This document shows, piece by piece, positions 1-9,217 of a stretch of 64,000 bases of DNA. A model generated the notes under the pieces. It was given only the letters and a program-made list of their open reading frames with translations. It searched no databases and was not told the DNA's origin. Origin of the DNA: Paracoccus tegillarcae. Lineage in GTDB: Bacteria > Pseudomonadota > Alphaproteobacteria > Rhodobacterales > Rhodobacteraceae. A program made the position numbers and the translations under genes. Numbering within the stretch: position 1 is the stretch's first letter; each line of letters opens with the position of its first letter. Location of the stretch: the NCBI RefSeq assembly GCF_002847305.1, contig NZ_CP025408.1, forward strand, positions 2,253,001 to 2,317,000. Direction: 5' to 3'.

Positions 1-21
1 TAATAGAGTAACAAGTCAACA

Positions 22-42
22 GATATGTTATAAAATCACATG
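22..42. promoter_or_regulatory. Candidate Zur operator at the zur start codon
   Basis: The sequence GATATGTTATAAAATCACAT resembles the alphaproteobacterial Zur box, an AT-rich palindrome of the GATATGTTATAACATATC type. It overlaps the zur ATG at 40-42, so bound Zur would block transcription and initiation of its own operon. A TTGACT on the minus strand at 14-19 could be the -35 of a divergent gene, probably znuA, lying off the left edge. The match is by eye and the right half-site is imperfect. Confidence 0.55.
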
Positions 43-549
43 AACTCGGATCACCTTCCTGACGATACCGCGACGGCCTTCGCCCCGCACGATCACGGCG
101 CCTGCCGCGATCAGGCGTTGCAGGCCGCTGCCGAACTGGCCGATCAACAGGGCGTGCGCCTGACGCCCGTGCGGCGGCGCACGCTGGAGATCCTGCTGGA
201 ATCGCACAGAGCGCTTGGCGCCTATGACGTGCTGGAGCGTCTGTCGGCAGAGGGCTTCGGCAGTCAGCCACCCGTCGCCTATCGGGCGTTGGATTTTCTG
301 GTGCAGAACGGGCTGGCGCATCGGGTGCAGCGATTGAATGCCTTTGCCGCCTGCCTGACCCCGGGCCACCTGCATGCGCCCGCCTTTCTGATCTGCCGTA
401 CGTGCAACAAGGTGGCCGAGGCCGATGCGCCCGCAATTCGCGCTGCCCTGGGCGATGCAGCCCGGGCATCCGGCTTTGCCGTCGAGCGGATGACCGTCGA
501 GGCGCTGGGCCTGTGCGACAGTTGCGCCGGTGTCGAGGTGTCCGCTTGA
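40..549 (+). CDS. zur: Fur-family zinc uptake regulator Zur
   Basis: A 169-residue Fur-family repressor that senses cytoplasmic zinc. The N-terminal winged helix (about residues 25-85) reads VRLTPVRRRTLEILL, followed by PPVAYRALDFLVQNGLAHRV, the recognition region typical of Zur. The dimerisation half contains the CxxC pair ICRTCNK near residue 120 and a second CDSC near the C terminus, the structural zinc ligands. Its stop overlaps the start of znuC, so regulator and transporter are co-transcribed. Co-location with znuCB separates it from Fur or PerR. Confidence 0.93.
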   Translation: MNSDHLPDDTATAFAPHDHGACRDQALQAAAELADQQGVRLTPVRRRTLEILLESHRALGAYDVLERLSAEGFGSQPPVAYRALDFLVQNGLAHRVQRLNAFAACLTPGHLHAPAFLICRTCNKVAEADAPAIRAALGDAARASGFAVERMTVEALGLCDSCAGVEVSA

Positions 550-1301
550 CCGCGTTGCTGCAAGCCGAAAAGCTGACCATTCATCGACCCGGCACCGCCG
601 ATCCGGTGCTGCATGATGTGGATTTCCGCATTGATCCGGGCGAGATCGTCACCGTTGTCGGGCCGAATGGTTCGGGCAAGTCCTCGCTGGTGCGGGCGCT
701 GCTGGGGCATATGCCGCTGGCATCGGGTTCGGTGCGGCGGCAACCGGGGCTGCGCATCGGCTATGTGCCGCAGCGCGTTCACATCGACAGCGCCATGCCG
801 ATGACCGTCCGGCGCTTTTTGTCACTGCCGCGCAAGGTCAGCGATGCAAAGGCCGCAGATATGCTGCGTGAGGTCGGTGTCGAAGGCGTCGAACGACGTC
901 AGATCACCCAGCTGTCCGGCGGGCAGTTCCAGCGCGTTCTGCTGGCGCGCGCGCTGCTGCACGATCCGGAATTGCTGGTGCTGGACGAGCCGACGCAGGG
1001 GCTGGACCAGCCGGGTATCGTCGGCTTTTACAAGCTGATCGAACAGATCCGCCGCCAGACAGGCGCGGCCATCCTGCTTGTCAGCCACGATCTGCTGGTG
1101 GTCATGCGCGCATCGGATCGGGTTCTCTGTCTGAACGGCCATATCTGCTGCGAGGGCACGCCCGAACATGTCAGCGTTGCGCCCGAATACCGTGCCCTCT
1201 TCGGTGCGGACGCCGAGGGCACGCTGGCGCTGTATCGTCATCATCATGACCATGACCATGACCACGATCATGGTCCCGCGCAGGATCACCATCATGCTTG
1301 A
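546..1301 (+). CDS. znuC: Zinc ABC transporter ATP-binding protein ZnuC
   Basis: A 251-residue ATPase that powers high-affinity zinc import. Visible motifs are Walker A GPNGSGKSS, signature LSGGQFQRV, Walker B LLVLDEPTQGLD and the switch histidine in LLVSHD. I place the start at TTG 546, which overlaps the zur stop; the open frame extends further upstream but that part lies inside zur. The last 20 or so residues form a His/Asp-rich tail (HHHDHDHDHDHG), probably metal-binding. The gene overlaps znuB by 8 bases. Confidence 0.93.
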   Translation: MTALLQAEKLTIHRPGTADPVLHDVDFRIDPGEIVTVVGPNGSGKSSLVRALLGHMPLASGSVRRQPGLRIGYVPQRVHIDSAMPMTVRRFLSLPRKVSDAKAADMLREVGVEGVERRQITQLSGGQFQRVLLARALLHDPELLVLDEPTQGLDQPGIVGFYKLIEQIRRQTGAAILLVSHDLLVVMRASDRVLCLNGHICCEGTPEHVSVAPEYRALFGADAEGTLALYRHHHDHDHDHDHGPAQDHHHA

Positions 1302-2076
1302 CGATTTCATGGTCCGCGCGGCGCTGGCCGGACTTGGGCTGGCGCTGGCCGCAGGCCCTCTTGGTTGTTTCGTGGTCTGGCGGCGAATGGCCTATTTCGG
1401 CGATTCGATTGCCCATGCCGCGATCCTCGGCGTCGCGATGAGCTTTGCGTTTGGGGTGTCGATCTATGCGGGCACGCTGGCGGTTGCGCTGGCCATGGCA
1501 CTGACGGTCTCGTCGCTGGTCGGGCGCGGACACGCGATGGATACGCTGCTGGGGGTGGCGGCGCATTCCGCGCTGGCGCTGGGGCTGGTGGCCGCCAGTT
1601 TCGTGCCCGGGCTGCGGGTTGATCTGACGGCCTTTCTGTTTGGCGATATTCTGGCCGTGGGGCGGATGGATCTTTTGTGGATCTGGGGGGGTGCGCTGGC
1701 GGTTCTGGGCCTGCTGATCTGGCGCTGGCAGCCGCTGGTCAGCGCGACGGTGAACGAAGAACTGGCAATGGCCGCGGGAATCGATACGCGGCTAGAGCGA
1801 CTGATTCTGGCAGCGGCTCTGGCCGTGGTTGTGGCGGTCTCGATAAGGATTGTCGGTGCTTTGCTGATCTCTGCCATGCTCATCATACCGGCGGCAGCGG
1901 CGCGCGGCTGGTCGCGCACACCAGAGCAAATGGCCGCAATCGCAACGGGGCTGGCGGCTATTTCAGTCGCGATAGGGTTGTGGTCCAGCCTGAGGCTGGA
2001 TTCGCCCGCCGGACCGTCGATCGTCGTTGCTGCTGCGGCGTGCTTTGCCGTGGGGGCATTTCGTGCACGCGGTTAG
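1294..2076 (+). CDS. znuB: Zinc ABC transporter permease ZnuB
   Basis: A 260-residue hydrophobic permease of the ABC-3 family that forms the zinc channel with ZnuC. Several membrane helices are visible, and conserved family stretches include CFVVWRRMAYFGDSIAHAA near the N terminus and GALLISAMLIIPAAAAR near residue 200. The ATG at 1294 overlaps the end of znuC, consistent with translational coupling. No znuA follows; the periplasmic binding protein is probably divergent, left of the window. Confidence 0.93.
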   Translation: MLDDFMVRAALAGLGLALAAGPLGCFVVWRRMAYFGDSIAHAAILGVAMSFAFGVSIYAGTLAVALAMALTVSSLVGRGHAMDTLLGVAAHSALALGLVAASFVPGLRVDLTAFLFGDILAVGRMDLLWIWGGALAVLGLLIWRWQPLVSATVNEELAMAAGIDTRLERLILAAALAVVVAVSIRIVGALLISAMLIIPAAAARGWSRTPEQMAAIATGLAAISVAIGLWSSLRLDSPAGPSIVVAAAACFAVGAFRARG

Positions 2077-2274
2077 GGTTATTGCGCAACAGGCCGGAAT
2101 ATCGGTAAAATCACAGCGGCCCACCCGCCGCCGGGCGTGTTGGCCAATATGCAACAGTGGGCGCAATCCCGCCGTGTGAATGAATTGACGCGGCTTTTCA
2201 AAGGTTCGGGTTTATGCAACTGTCACAGCGATGTTGCCGGAGACGGCATCTGTCATTTGAAACGGAGCATGATC

Positions 2275-2550
<276 letters not shown>

Positions 2551-2577
2551 TCGTCGCTTCCCTTTGGGGAAACGTTT

Positions 2578-2608
2578 AAAGGGCTGGCCTTGTGCCAGCC
2601 CTTTTTCT
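2578..2608 (+). terminator. Intrinsic terminator after the Asp-Gly protein gene
   Basis: The arms AAAGGGCTGGC and GCCAGCCCTTT enclose a short loop and run into a T-rich tract on the plus strand, 28 bases after the stop codon. Confidence 0.85.
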
Positions 2609-2659
2609 TTTGGCCTTTTGATAGGGGCCGCAGGCATACGCAGTGGTCCGGTTGACAAA

Positions 2660-2684
2660 AAGGCCGCCCTGAAGGGGCGGCCTT
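2660..2684 (-). terminator. Intrinsic terminator of the yjbH-yjbF operon
   Basis: Perfect 10-base arms AAGGCCGCCC and GGGCGGCCTT flank a five-base loop. Read on the minus strand, the hairpin is followed by a T run, so it ends the operon to its right. Confidence 0.8.
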
Positions 2685-2714
2685 AAAGATTGCTCAGCTG
2701 GCGTCCCTGTCGGT

Positions 2715-3380
2715 TCAGGGGCGCACTGTCTGGATGGTGATATAACCCAGCCCTGGACCTGCCCATTGGCGTGAGACAGGGATCTGGCCGCCCTGCACCA
2801 TATAGTTGTTCTGAAAGCTCGCGCCGTGCCCCTCGCAGCTTTCGATCATCACGCCGGGATTGGGGCCGGGGGTGACGCTGCACTCAAAGCTGAGCGGGCG
2901 TTCCAGCCCGTCGCCCGCGTAATAGCGCAGAACGCGTGGGGCACTGCCTGATTGACGCGCCCGAATCAGCGATTCGGTCCCGGCCTCTACGACCGACAGA
3001 TCATTGCCCAGCCCGCGTGTCCCACTCAGCATTCCGCCGCGCAGGATCAAGGCCTGTTCGCTGGGCGTCATGTAGGTGCGCATTCCGCCGTTCTCGCCGG
3101 TCATCGCCATCACCTGATTGATGCCTGACGATTCCATTCCGACCAGGATCAGGGGTCCGGGATTGACCCGCAATGCCTCTGCCGCCATCTGCTCGGGCGA
3201 TTTGGCCGGCGCTTGGGGCTGACTGGCTGCGCGCCGCTCGGCGACGACCTGCCCAAGGGCTTGCCGCGCCAATCCAAGGGGCGAGGTGCTTACCCGGTCT
3301 TCCGATTGGTTGCCGCCACAGGCAGTCAGCAAAGCCAGCGAGGCGCCGCATAACAGGCGCATGTTCATGGTTCTGCTCAT
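2715..3380 (-). CDS. YjbF/GfcB-family outer-membrane lipoprotein
   Basis: A 221-residue lipoprotein with a signal peptide and lipobox LLTAC. The globular part (residues 80-220) fits the YjbF/GfcB family, which accompanies YjbH-type proteins in exopolysaccharide secretion. The start ATG at 3380 overlaps the TGA of the upstream yjbH-like gene (ATGA), so the two are translationally coupled. Family membership rests on this partnership and on general sequence character, so it is less certain than for YjbH. Confidence 0.7.
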   Translation of the reverse strand: MSRTMNMRLLCGASLALLTACGGNQSEDRVSTSPLGLARQALGQVVAERRAASQPQAPAKSPEQMAAEALRVNPGPLILVGMESSGINQVMAMTGENGGMRTYMTPSEQALILRGGMLSGTRGLGNDLSVVEAGTESLIRARQSGSAPRVLRYYAGDGLERPLSFECSVTPGPNPGVMIESCEGHGASFQNNYMVQGGQIPVSRQWAGPGLGYITIQTVRP

Positions 3381-5563
3381 CGCCAGAATTTCCCCCAACC
3401 TTGGTAAAGTTTCTCGGAATGGCTTTCGCGGACAGTGTTGTAGAGACGACCGCTGACCCGCAGCTTAGAGCCACCATCGCGCGACAATGACCGGATGATG
3501 CCGCCCACGCGCTGTTTCGATGCCTGACCCGTAGCCCATCCAATCGGCAGTGAGATCGTCACGCCCTTGTCGAACGAACCCTCGCCGAAATCTTCTTCGC
3601 TCATGTCGGTCTTGGTCGCATAGGCGCCGACGCGCCAGCCATTCGCAAATTCGCGGGTGACCGATACCGACGCGCCGCGGTCGCCGGCCAGATATTGCCC
3701 GACTTCCAACTCGCCGACAAAGCCATCGCCGAATTCGTAATAGGCCGAGACATGGCCAGTGGTGACCTCATAGTCGCGGAACCCGAACATGTCTTCAAAG
3801 TCGCGCTTGCGAACCCGGTTGACTTCGGCCCCGAAGGCCAGCGGCGAATTCACCGGCTTCCACAGCGCCTCGGCCGAGACGCCGCCATAGGCACGTTCCA
3901 GCAGGCCGACGGTCACGCGGGTATAGATCTGATCGGTCGGCTTGGCGTACCAGGTCAGTGTCAGATTCGGGATGACCGGTTTGTTATTGCCGGAATACAT
4001 GCGCCCATCCGAACGCACTCGCGGGACACCGCGCGCATTCACATCCTCGTCCTGCGCCAGATATTCCTCGGGCGTCTGGCTGCCCGGCCCTTCCTGTTCG
4101 GTCGAACCCAAAACGCGCTGCTGGATCGCGCCAGACAGCACGAGGCCTGGACTGATCGCGTATTCGCCGCTCAGCCGGGCACCGATCTCGTAACGGAAAG
4201 GTTCGTCAGGGTCGAAGAGCGAGGTCGACATATAGGGCCGCAGACCCCCTTGGAGCCGGGGATAAAGACCCGGCGTCGGCACCAGACCGGCAGGGCGAGG
4301 ATCGGCGTCGCTAAGCACTGCAACGGAGGCGATCTTGCTGGCCTCGGTGTTTTCCAGCCGTTCGACATCGGAACGGCGCAGGGTCACCGAAGAGGTCGGC
4401 AGGCCACCCGCCGATGTGGTGATCACAAAGGTTTCGACCGAGGGCGGCAGTGCCCGTGTCATCAGCCGCGCGGTCCGGCCAATGGCCTCGGCGTGCTGGA
4501 TATAGCGCTGGTTGCGGATCCGAACCTCGGCGCGGTTGGCCGACAGCGCCATCGATTCCAATTGCTGCCCTTCGCCGGCCAGAGCCTCGCCCAGTGCGGT
4601 CTGAATGGCAGGCTGCGCGGTCGGGTCGCTTGCCCAGACACCTGACCAGCCCTCGGGGTCGGCATTCTGCGCGGGGCGCGGCCGGACAGGGGCGGGTGCG
4701 GGCTCGATGCCCGACGGGTAAGGTGCATGGCGCGGGTTCAGCGCGACCGAGAACTGTGCGCCGAATTTCTTGCCGCCGATGGTGTAAAGACCAAGCTGGT
4801 AATTGTCGCGGAAGGAATATGTCGCGCCCAGATTGATCTGGCTCGAGGGTTCCTCTTCGCCCACGGCGGATTCCAGGCCGTAGGTCTCGGGCGAATATTC
4901 GGCCACGATGCGCAGTCGATCGGTTGCCTGATAGCTGATCGACCCGAATGCCTTGGCCGAGCCCCGGAACCAGTCGTCGGGCTGTGGCTTGCCGCCATTG
5001 CCGATATCGTCGCGCAACTCGCAATCGCCCGTCGTGCCTTGCCCGCCGGGAATATAACAGGTGCCACCCAGCCGCCCCCAGCCCACACCGGCGCTGACGC
5101 GCAACTGCGGGGTGATGGTTTTCGACGCAACCATGTATTGGGCCGAATAAAGGCCCGTCCCCATGAAGTCGCGCAGCCCGACAGCCAGCGCAGGCTGCCA
5201 GCTGTTCTCGTTTTCGTCCAGCAACTGATAGCGCAGATCGAAGGACCGGTCCCAGACATAGTCGCGGTCGCCATCCTCGATGTTGTCAAGGCGCGAATAG
5301 CGCAACGCGGTGCTGAGCCGAGGCAGTACCTGGAACATGACCGTGTTGCGCTGCCCATACTCCGAATAGCTGACCGTGGCGCCAATCGTCCCGTCAGGCA
5401 GCATTTCCGCCGTGGGCGTGTCGATCGCGCCGGGCAGGCCATAGGCGTTCATGCCCTGGCCGATCATGGGCTCTGCCAGCGCGGTTTGCCCGCCAGAGGT
5501 CAGCAGCAGGGCCACTGGCAGGGTGGTTGCCAGCAGGTGGCGGGACAGTCGCGATTTGCGCAT
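3377..5563 (-). CDS. YjbH-domain exopolysaccharide outer-membrane protein
   Basis: A 728-residue secreted protein of the YjbH family, outer-membrane beta-barrel proteins linked to polysaccharide export. A signal peptide ends at ALAEPM. The family opening GLPGAIDTPTAEMLPDG is clear near residue 45, and much of the rest consists of alternating amphipathic strands ending in aromatic residues (RLYNTVR, YQGWGKFWR). The start is ATG 5563, preceded by AGGAG at a spacing of 11; upstream in-frame codons precede the ribosome site. The first gene of a two-gene unit with the YjbF-like lipoprotein; yjbE and yjbG are not present. Confidence 0.82.
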   Translation of the reverse strand: MRKSRLSRHLLATTLPVALLLTSGGQTALAEPMIGQGMNAYGLPGAIDTPTAEMLPDGTIGATVSYSEYGQRNTVMFQVLPRLSTALRYSRLDNIEDGDRDYVWDRSFDLRYQLLDENENSWQPALAVGLRDFMGTGLYSAQYMVASKTITPQLRVSAGVGWGRLGGTCYIPGGQGTTGDCELRDDIGNGGKPQPDDWFRGSAKAFGSISYQATDRLRIVAEYSPETYGLESAVGEEEPSSQINLGATYSFRDNYQLGLYTIGGKKFGAQFSVALNPRHAPYPSGIEPAPAPVRPRPAQNADPEGWSGVWASDPTAQPAIQTALGEALAGEGQQLESMALSANRAEVRIRNQRYIQHAEAIGRTARLMTRALPPSVETFVITTSAGGLPTSSVTLRRSDVERLENTEASKIASVAVLSDADPRPAGLVPTPGLYPRLQGGLRPYMSTSLFDPDEPFRYEIGARLSGEYAISPGLVLSGAIQQRVLGSTEQEGPGSQTPEEYLAQDEDVNARGVPRVRSDGRMYSGNNKPVIPNLTLTWYAKPTDQIYTRVTVGLLERAYGGVSAEALWKPVNSPLAFGAEVNRVRKRDFEDMFGFRDYEVTTGHVSAYYEFGDGFVGELEVGQYLAGDRGASVSVTREFANGWRVGAYATKTDMSEEDFGEGSFDKGVTISLPIGWATGQASKQRVGGIIRSLSRDGGSKLRVSGRLYNTVRESHSEKLYQGWGKFWR

Positions 5564-5674
5564 GGCGGTAGGGTCTCCTGTCGGCATTTCGCCCATGTTA
5601 ACGGGCGCGCGCGCCGGCGCACACCCCCAGTCTCAAATAGGCTATTGCCCGCGTCGAATGGGCAACAGGGCAGG

Positions 5675-6241
5675 TCAGCCCTGCTGGTTGGTCGCTGTCC
5701 CGGCGGTCGCCGCGGCAGCAGCAGCCGGTGCCGCGCAGCCGTTGTTCATCCGTCCGCCGATCTTGAGCACCGCCGTCATCGGGAAGGCCTCGCCCGACAT
5801 GTCATCGACGCAATCGTCGCCGCGGATGGTCAGGGCAAAGACGCTGCCATCCAGCGTGCCGACATATTCGACGCCGTTTGCAAAGACCAGACGGCGCACA
5901 TTGATGCTGCGCCCGGCAGGGTTCGCCGGCGTCTTGTAAAGGACGCTATCGCCCGCGGCCTCGATGTTCCAGAACGGTTCATTGCCGCGCGCGACAAAGG
6001 CCTGGGTGTTATAGGTCTCGGCCTGTGCCGTGGAAACAGCGGCCTGCGCGCCCCCTTGCACCTCGATGGCCTGATCCAGCGGCGAGACGGCCGGCGGCTG
6101 CGGCGGGCCTGCCGGTTCCTCGGGCTGTGCCTCTTCGGTGGGGGTCATGCCAAGGCCGCTGCGCAGATCGCTCATCGCGGCCTCATCGCAGGCGGCAAGG
6201 GCAAAGGGCAGCAGCGCGACGGCGCCAAGACGAAGTTTCAT
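5675..6241 (-). CDS. COG3650-like lipoprotein
   Basis: A 188-residue lipoprotein with signal peptide and lipobox ALAAC. After a Pro/Glu-rich linker, residues 75-160 contain GNEPFWNIEA, the hallmark opening of the COG3650 domain, and an IRGDDCVDDMSG segment. A cysteine in that segment and one in NNGCAAP may form a disulfide. The C terminus is alanine-rich. The function of the family is unknown. The start at ATG 6241 gives an intact signal peptide; the open frame reaches further upstream but without a signal sequence. Confidence 0.7.
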   Translation of the reverse strand: MKLRLGAVALLPFALAACDEAAMSDLRSGLGMTPTEEAQPEEPAGPPQPPAVSPLDQAIEVQGGAQAAVSTAQAETYNTQAFVARGNEPFWNIEAAGDSVLYKTPANPAGRSINVRRLVFANGVEYVGTLDGSVFALTIRGDDCVDDMSGEAFPMTAVLKIGGRMNNGCAAPAAAAAATAGTATNQQG

Positions 6242-6591
6242 GTTTTCCGGCCTTCTTGCAGGGATCACTGTCGTGACAGCGTTATCAAAGCGGGACCCAA
6301 TCGCGCAAGGTGGCTGGGAAATGACAGGCTGATTAGGCAGACCATCGCCCGATCCGCGCTGTCCGTGCAATAGCGGTCTTTGGGCCATCGTGATCTCGGC
6401 CGTGCCAAGTGGTCGTGTTACGCAGGACCGGTTGGCCCCGCTGCTGTCCCAAGGCAACGCCGATTGCCGTGCCCGGGCCGTTTACCCCGTGGGGAATTGC
6501 TGGGTTCTGTCACTGCATCGTCAGGAAACTCGACCGCATCGGGCAGCGTCAACACCGTGGCGCCAACGGGGCAGTGCATTACCAGGCGAGG
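6242..6591. other. 350-base gap with no recognisable gene
   Basis: Lies between the COG3650-like gene start and the sdaA stop. Several short open frames cross it, but none has a good ribosome site or a recognisable protein. It should hold the promoter of the COG3650-like gene; I cannot pick it out. Confidence 0.5.
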
Positions 6592-7974
6592 TCAGCAATT
6601 GGGTACGTTGACGGCCAGCCCGCCAAGCGAGGTCTCTTTGTATTTCTCGCTCATGTCACGGCCTGTCTGGCGCATGGTTTCGATGGCGGCGTCCAGCGGC
6701 ACAAAATGCTGGCCATCGCCGCGCAGTGCCAGGCTGGCGGCGCTGATCGCCTTGACCGCGCCCAGACCGTTCCGTTCGATGCAGGGGATCTGAACCAGTC
6801 CCTTCACCGGGTCGCAGGTCATGCCGAGGTGGTGTTCCAGCGCAATCTCGGCTGCGTTCTCGATCTGCTGGGGCGTGCCGCCAAGGACGGCGGCCAGCCC
6901 GGCTGCGGCCATCGCTGAGGCGCTGCCAACCTCGGCCTGACAGCCGCATTCCGCGCCGGAAATCGAGGCATTGTGCTTGATCAGCCCGCCAATTGCCGCC
7001 GATGTCAGCAAAAAGTCGTCAAGCGCGCTTTCAGAGGCGCCGGGCACGTGATCCAGCCAATAGCGCAGTACCGAAGGCAGCACCCCGGCCGCGCCGTTTG
7101 TGGGGGCCGTCACGACCTGACCGCCGGCGGCGTTTTCCTCGTTCACGGCCATGGCATAGGCCGACATCCAGTCATTGATCACATGCGGGGCGGTCAGGTT
7201 CATGCCGCGCTCTGCCATCAGCTTGTCATGGATCCCCTTGGCCCGGCGGCGCACGTTCAGCCCGCCCGGCAGGTGACCGTCCGTTTCCAGGCCGCGATCC
7301 ATGCAGTCGCGCATCACCTGCCAGACCCGGCGCAGGCCATCGTCGATTTCGGCATCGCGGCGATAAACGCTTTCGTTCTCGCGTTTCATCCGGGCGATGG
7401 ATTTTCCCGATTCCTCGGCCATGCGCAGCATTTCGGCGGCGCTGGCGAATGGGTAGGGCACCTTGCTGCTGGCATCACTGCGGTCCTCGTCGCCCTTGCG
7501 TGCCAGTTCCTCTTCGGTCAGCACAAAGCCGCCGCCGACAGAATAATAGACCTGATGAAAGATCACATCCCCCTGCGCATCGGTCGCCGAAAGGGTCATG
7601 CCGTTGGCGTGGCCGGGCAAGGCATTGTCATAATCGAACAGCAGGTCGCTGTCGGGATCAAATTGCAGGTCGGGCAGGCCCTCGGGGCTGAGGCGGCGGC
7701 TGTCGCGGTTGGCGGCCAGCGCGGCTTCGGCGGCCTCCGGGTCCATGGTCTCGGGGGTGAAGCCGGCAAGACCCAGGATGGTGGCGCGGTCGGTGGCGTG
7801 CCCCTTGCCGGTAAAGGCCAGACTGCCATGCAGGCTGGCGCGCAGCCCGTGCGGTCGGAATGGCTGTTCGCGCAACGCGCCGAGAAAACGCGCACCGGCG
7901 ATCATCGGACCCATCGTATGCGACGAAGACGGGCCGACGCCGATCTTGAACAGGTCGAATACCGACAGGAACAT
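6592..7974 (-). CDS. sdaA: L-serine dehydratase (ammonia-lyase), single chain
   Basis: A 460-residue iron-sulfur enzyme converting L-serine to pyruvate and ammonia. The N-terminal motif [13 protein letters not shown] and the C-terminal cluster-binding stretch [13 protein letters not shown] (about residue 340) are typical, with a further cysteine in [11 protein letters not shown]. The chain ends in Cys, as in the SdaA family where the C-terminal residue can reach the cluster. Start ATG 7974 has AGGAG six bases upstream; in-frame sequence beyond it is unrelated to the family. Monocistronic, divergent from dusB. Confidence 0.94.
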   Translation of the reverse strand: MFLSVFDLFKIGVGPSSSHTMGPMIAGARFLGALREQPFRPHGLRASLHGSLAFTGKGHATDRATILGLAGFTPETMDPEAAEAALAANRDSRRLSPEGLPDLQFDPDSDLLFDYDNALPGHANGMTLSATDAQGDVIFHQVYYSVGGGFVLTEEELARKGDEDRSDASSKVPYPFASAAEMLRMAEESGKSIARMKRENESVYRRDAEIDDGLRRVWQVMRDCMDRGLETDGHLPGGLNVRRRAKGIHDKLMAERGMNLTAPHVINDWMSAYAMAVNEENAAGGQVVTAPTNGAAGVLPSVLRYWLDHVPGASESALDDFLLTSAAIGGLIKHNASISGAECGCQAEVGSASAMAAAGLAAVLGGTPQQIENAAEIALEHHLGMTCDPVKGLVQIPCIERNGLGAVKAISAASLALRGDGQHFVPLDAAIETMRQTGRDMSEKYKETSLGGLAVNVPNC

Positions 7975-8096
7975 GGGGCTTCTCCTTTGAACTGCGCGCA
8001 GTGTAAGCAGCGAATGGCAGGCCGTGCCAGCCGGAAAGCGACCGTTTGCGTGGGGCGCTGCGACCTTGTGTGCTTCTGGCGTTTGCTTAAATATTA

Positions 8097-8107
8097 GGCA
8101 TAATGCC
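8097..8107. promoter_or_regulatory. Short palindrome in the sdaA-dusB intergenic region
   Basis: GGCATAATGCC is a perfect 11-base palindrome in the AT-rich part of the divergent promoter region, about 100 bases before dusB. It could be an operator or overlap a -10 element (CATAAT). No regulator can be named from sequence alone. Confidence 0.3.
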
Positions 8108-8203
8108 CGAAAAATGAACAATCGAGACGGATGTCGTTCGGGGCTGCCCGGCACCTGTCATACCCGGCTTGCGATCCGCCGGTGAACCACGCGAAGGAAA
8201 AGA

Positions 8204-9217
8204 ATGACCCAGCCAGACCCCATTCATGTCGGCGATCAGCGCCTTGGGCTGCCGGTCTTTCTGGCACCGATGGCAGGGATCACCGATTTGCCCTTTCGTC
8301 GCGCCGTTGCCCGTCATGGTGCCGGGCTGATGGTCAGCGAAATGGTGGCCTCGACCGAGATGGTGACGCCGCGCCCCTCGACCCGCGCGGCCGTGCGTGC
8401 CAAGGCTTTGACCGACGGCGCGTTGCCGGTCAGCGTGCAGATTGCCGGTCGCGAGGCCGGGGCGATGGCTGAAACGGCGCGGATCGTGGCGGGGATGGGT
8501 GCGCGAATCATCGATATCAACATGGGCTGCCCGGCAAAGAAGGTGACGGGCGGTCTGTCCGGGGCGGCGCTGATGCGGGATCTGGATCACGCCCTGGGCC
8601 TGGTCGATGCGGTGATCGGCGCGGTCAACCTGCCCGTGACATTGAAGATGCGTCTTGGCTGGGATGACGATTGCCTGAACGCCCCCGAGCTTGCGCGCCG
8701 CGCCAGCGATGCCGGCGTGCGGATGCTGACCGTGCATGGCCGGACGCGGGCGCAGTTCTACAAGGGCCGTGCGGACTGGCGCGCGATCAGGGCGGTGGCC
8801 AACCTGCCCGACCGCCCGCCACTGGTTGCCAATGGCGATGTGGTGGACGCGGCTTCGGCGCGGGTGGCGCTGGAGCAGTCGGGCGCAGACGCGGTGATGG
8901 TCGGGCGCGGGGCGCAGGGTGCGCCCTGGCGTCTGGCTCAGATCGCGCATGAGCTATGGGCAGCCCCTGCGCCCGCGATCCCGCAGGCCGCGGCCTTGGC
9001 CGACGCGGTGGCCGATCACTATGAGGATATCCTGTCGCTTTACGGGGCCGAACTTGGCCTGCGCGTCGCGCGCAAGCATCTGGGCTGGTACGCCGATGCC
9101 AATGGTGCGCCGGGGCGTGACCTGTTGATGCGGGCCGCGACACCGGCCGAGACGCTGGCGTTGATCCGGATGCTGTTCGCGGATGCGGCAGGCGACGGGC
9201 AGGGGCGCATCGCATGA
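8204..9217 (+). CDS. dusB: tRNA-dihydrouridine synthase (DusB/NifR3)
   Basis: A 337-residue FMN enzyme that reduces uridines in tRNA D-loops. Family motifs are APMAGITDLPFRR near the N terminus, NMGCPAKKV with the catalytic cysteine (about residue 109), TVHGRTRAQFYKG and the FMN phosphate-binding VMVGRGAQG. It is the first gene of the ntr operon, the place of nifR3 in Rhodobacter, and overlaps ntrB by four bases (ATGA). The link to nitrogen control is positional; the enzyme itself is a general tRNA modifier. Confidence 0.95.
   Translation: MTQPDPIHVGDQRLGLPVFLAPMAGITDLPFRRAVARHGAGLMVSEMVASTEMVTPRPSTRAAVRAKALTDGALPVSVQIAGREAGAMAETARIVAGMGARIIDINMGCPAKKVTGGLSGAALMRDLDHALGLVDAVIGAVNLPVTLKMRLGWDDDCLNAPELARRASDAGVRMLTVHGRTRAQFYKGRADWRAIRAVANLPDRPPLVANGDVVDAASARVALEQSGADAVMVGRGAQGAPWRLAQIAHELWAAPAPAIPQAAALADAVADHYEDILSLYGAELGLRVARKHLGWYADANGAPGRDLLMRAATPAETLALIRMLFADAAGDGQGRIA

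Noticed and set aside
4727..6373. Plus-strand frame across the yjbH and COG3650-like starts
   Set aside because: It covers two real minus-strand genes and their promoter gap.
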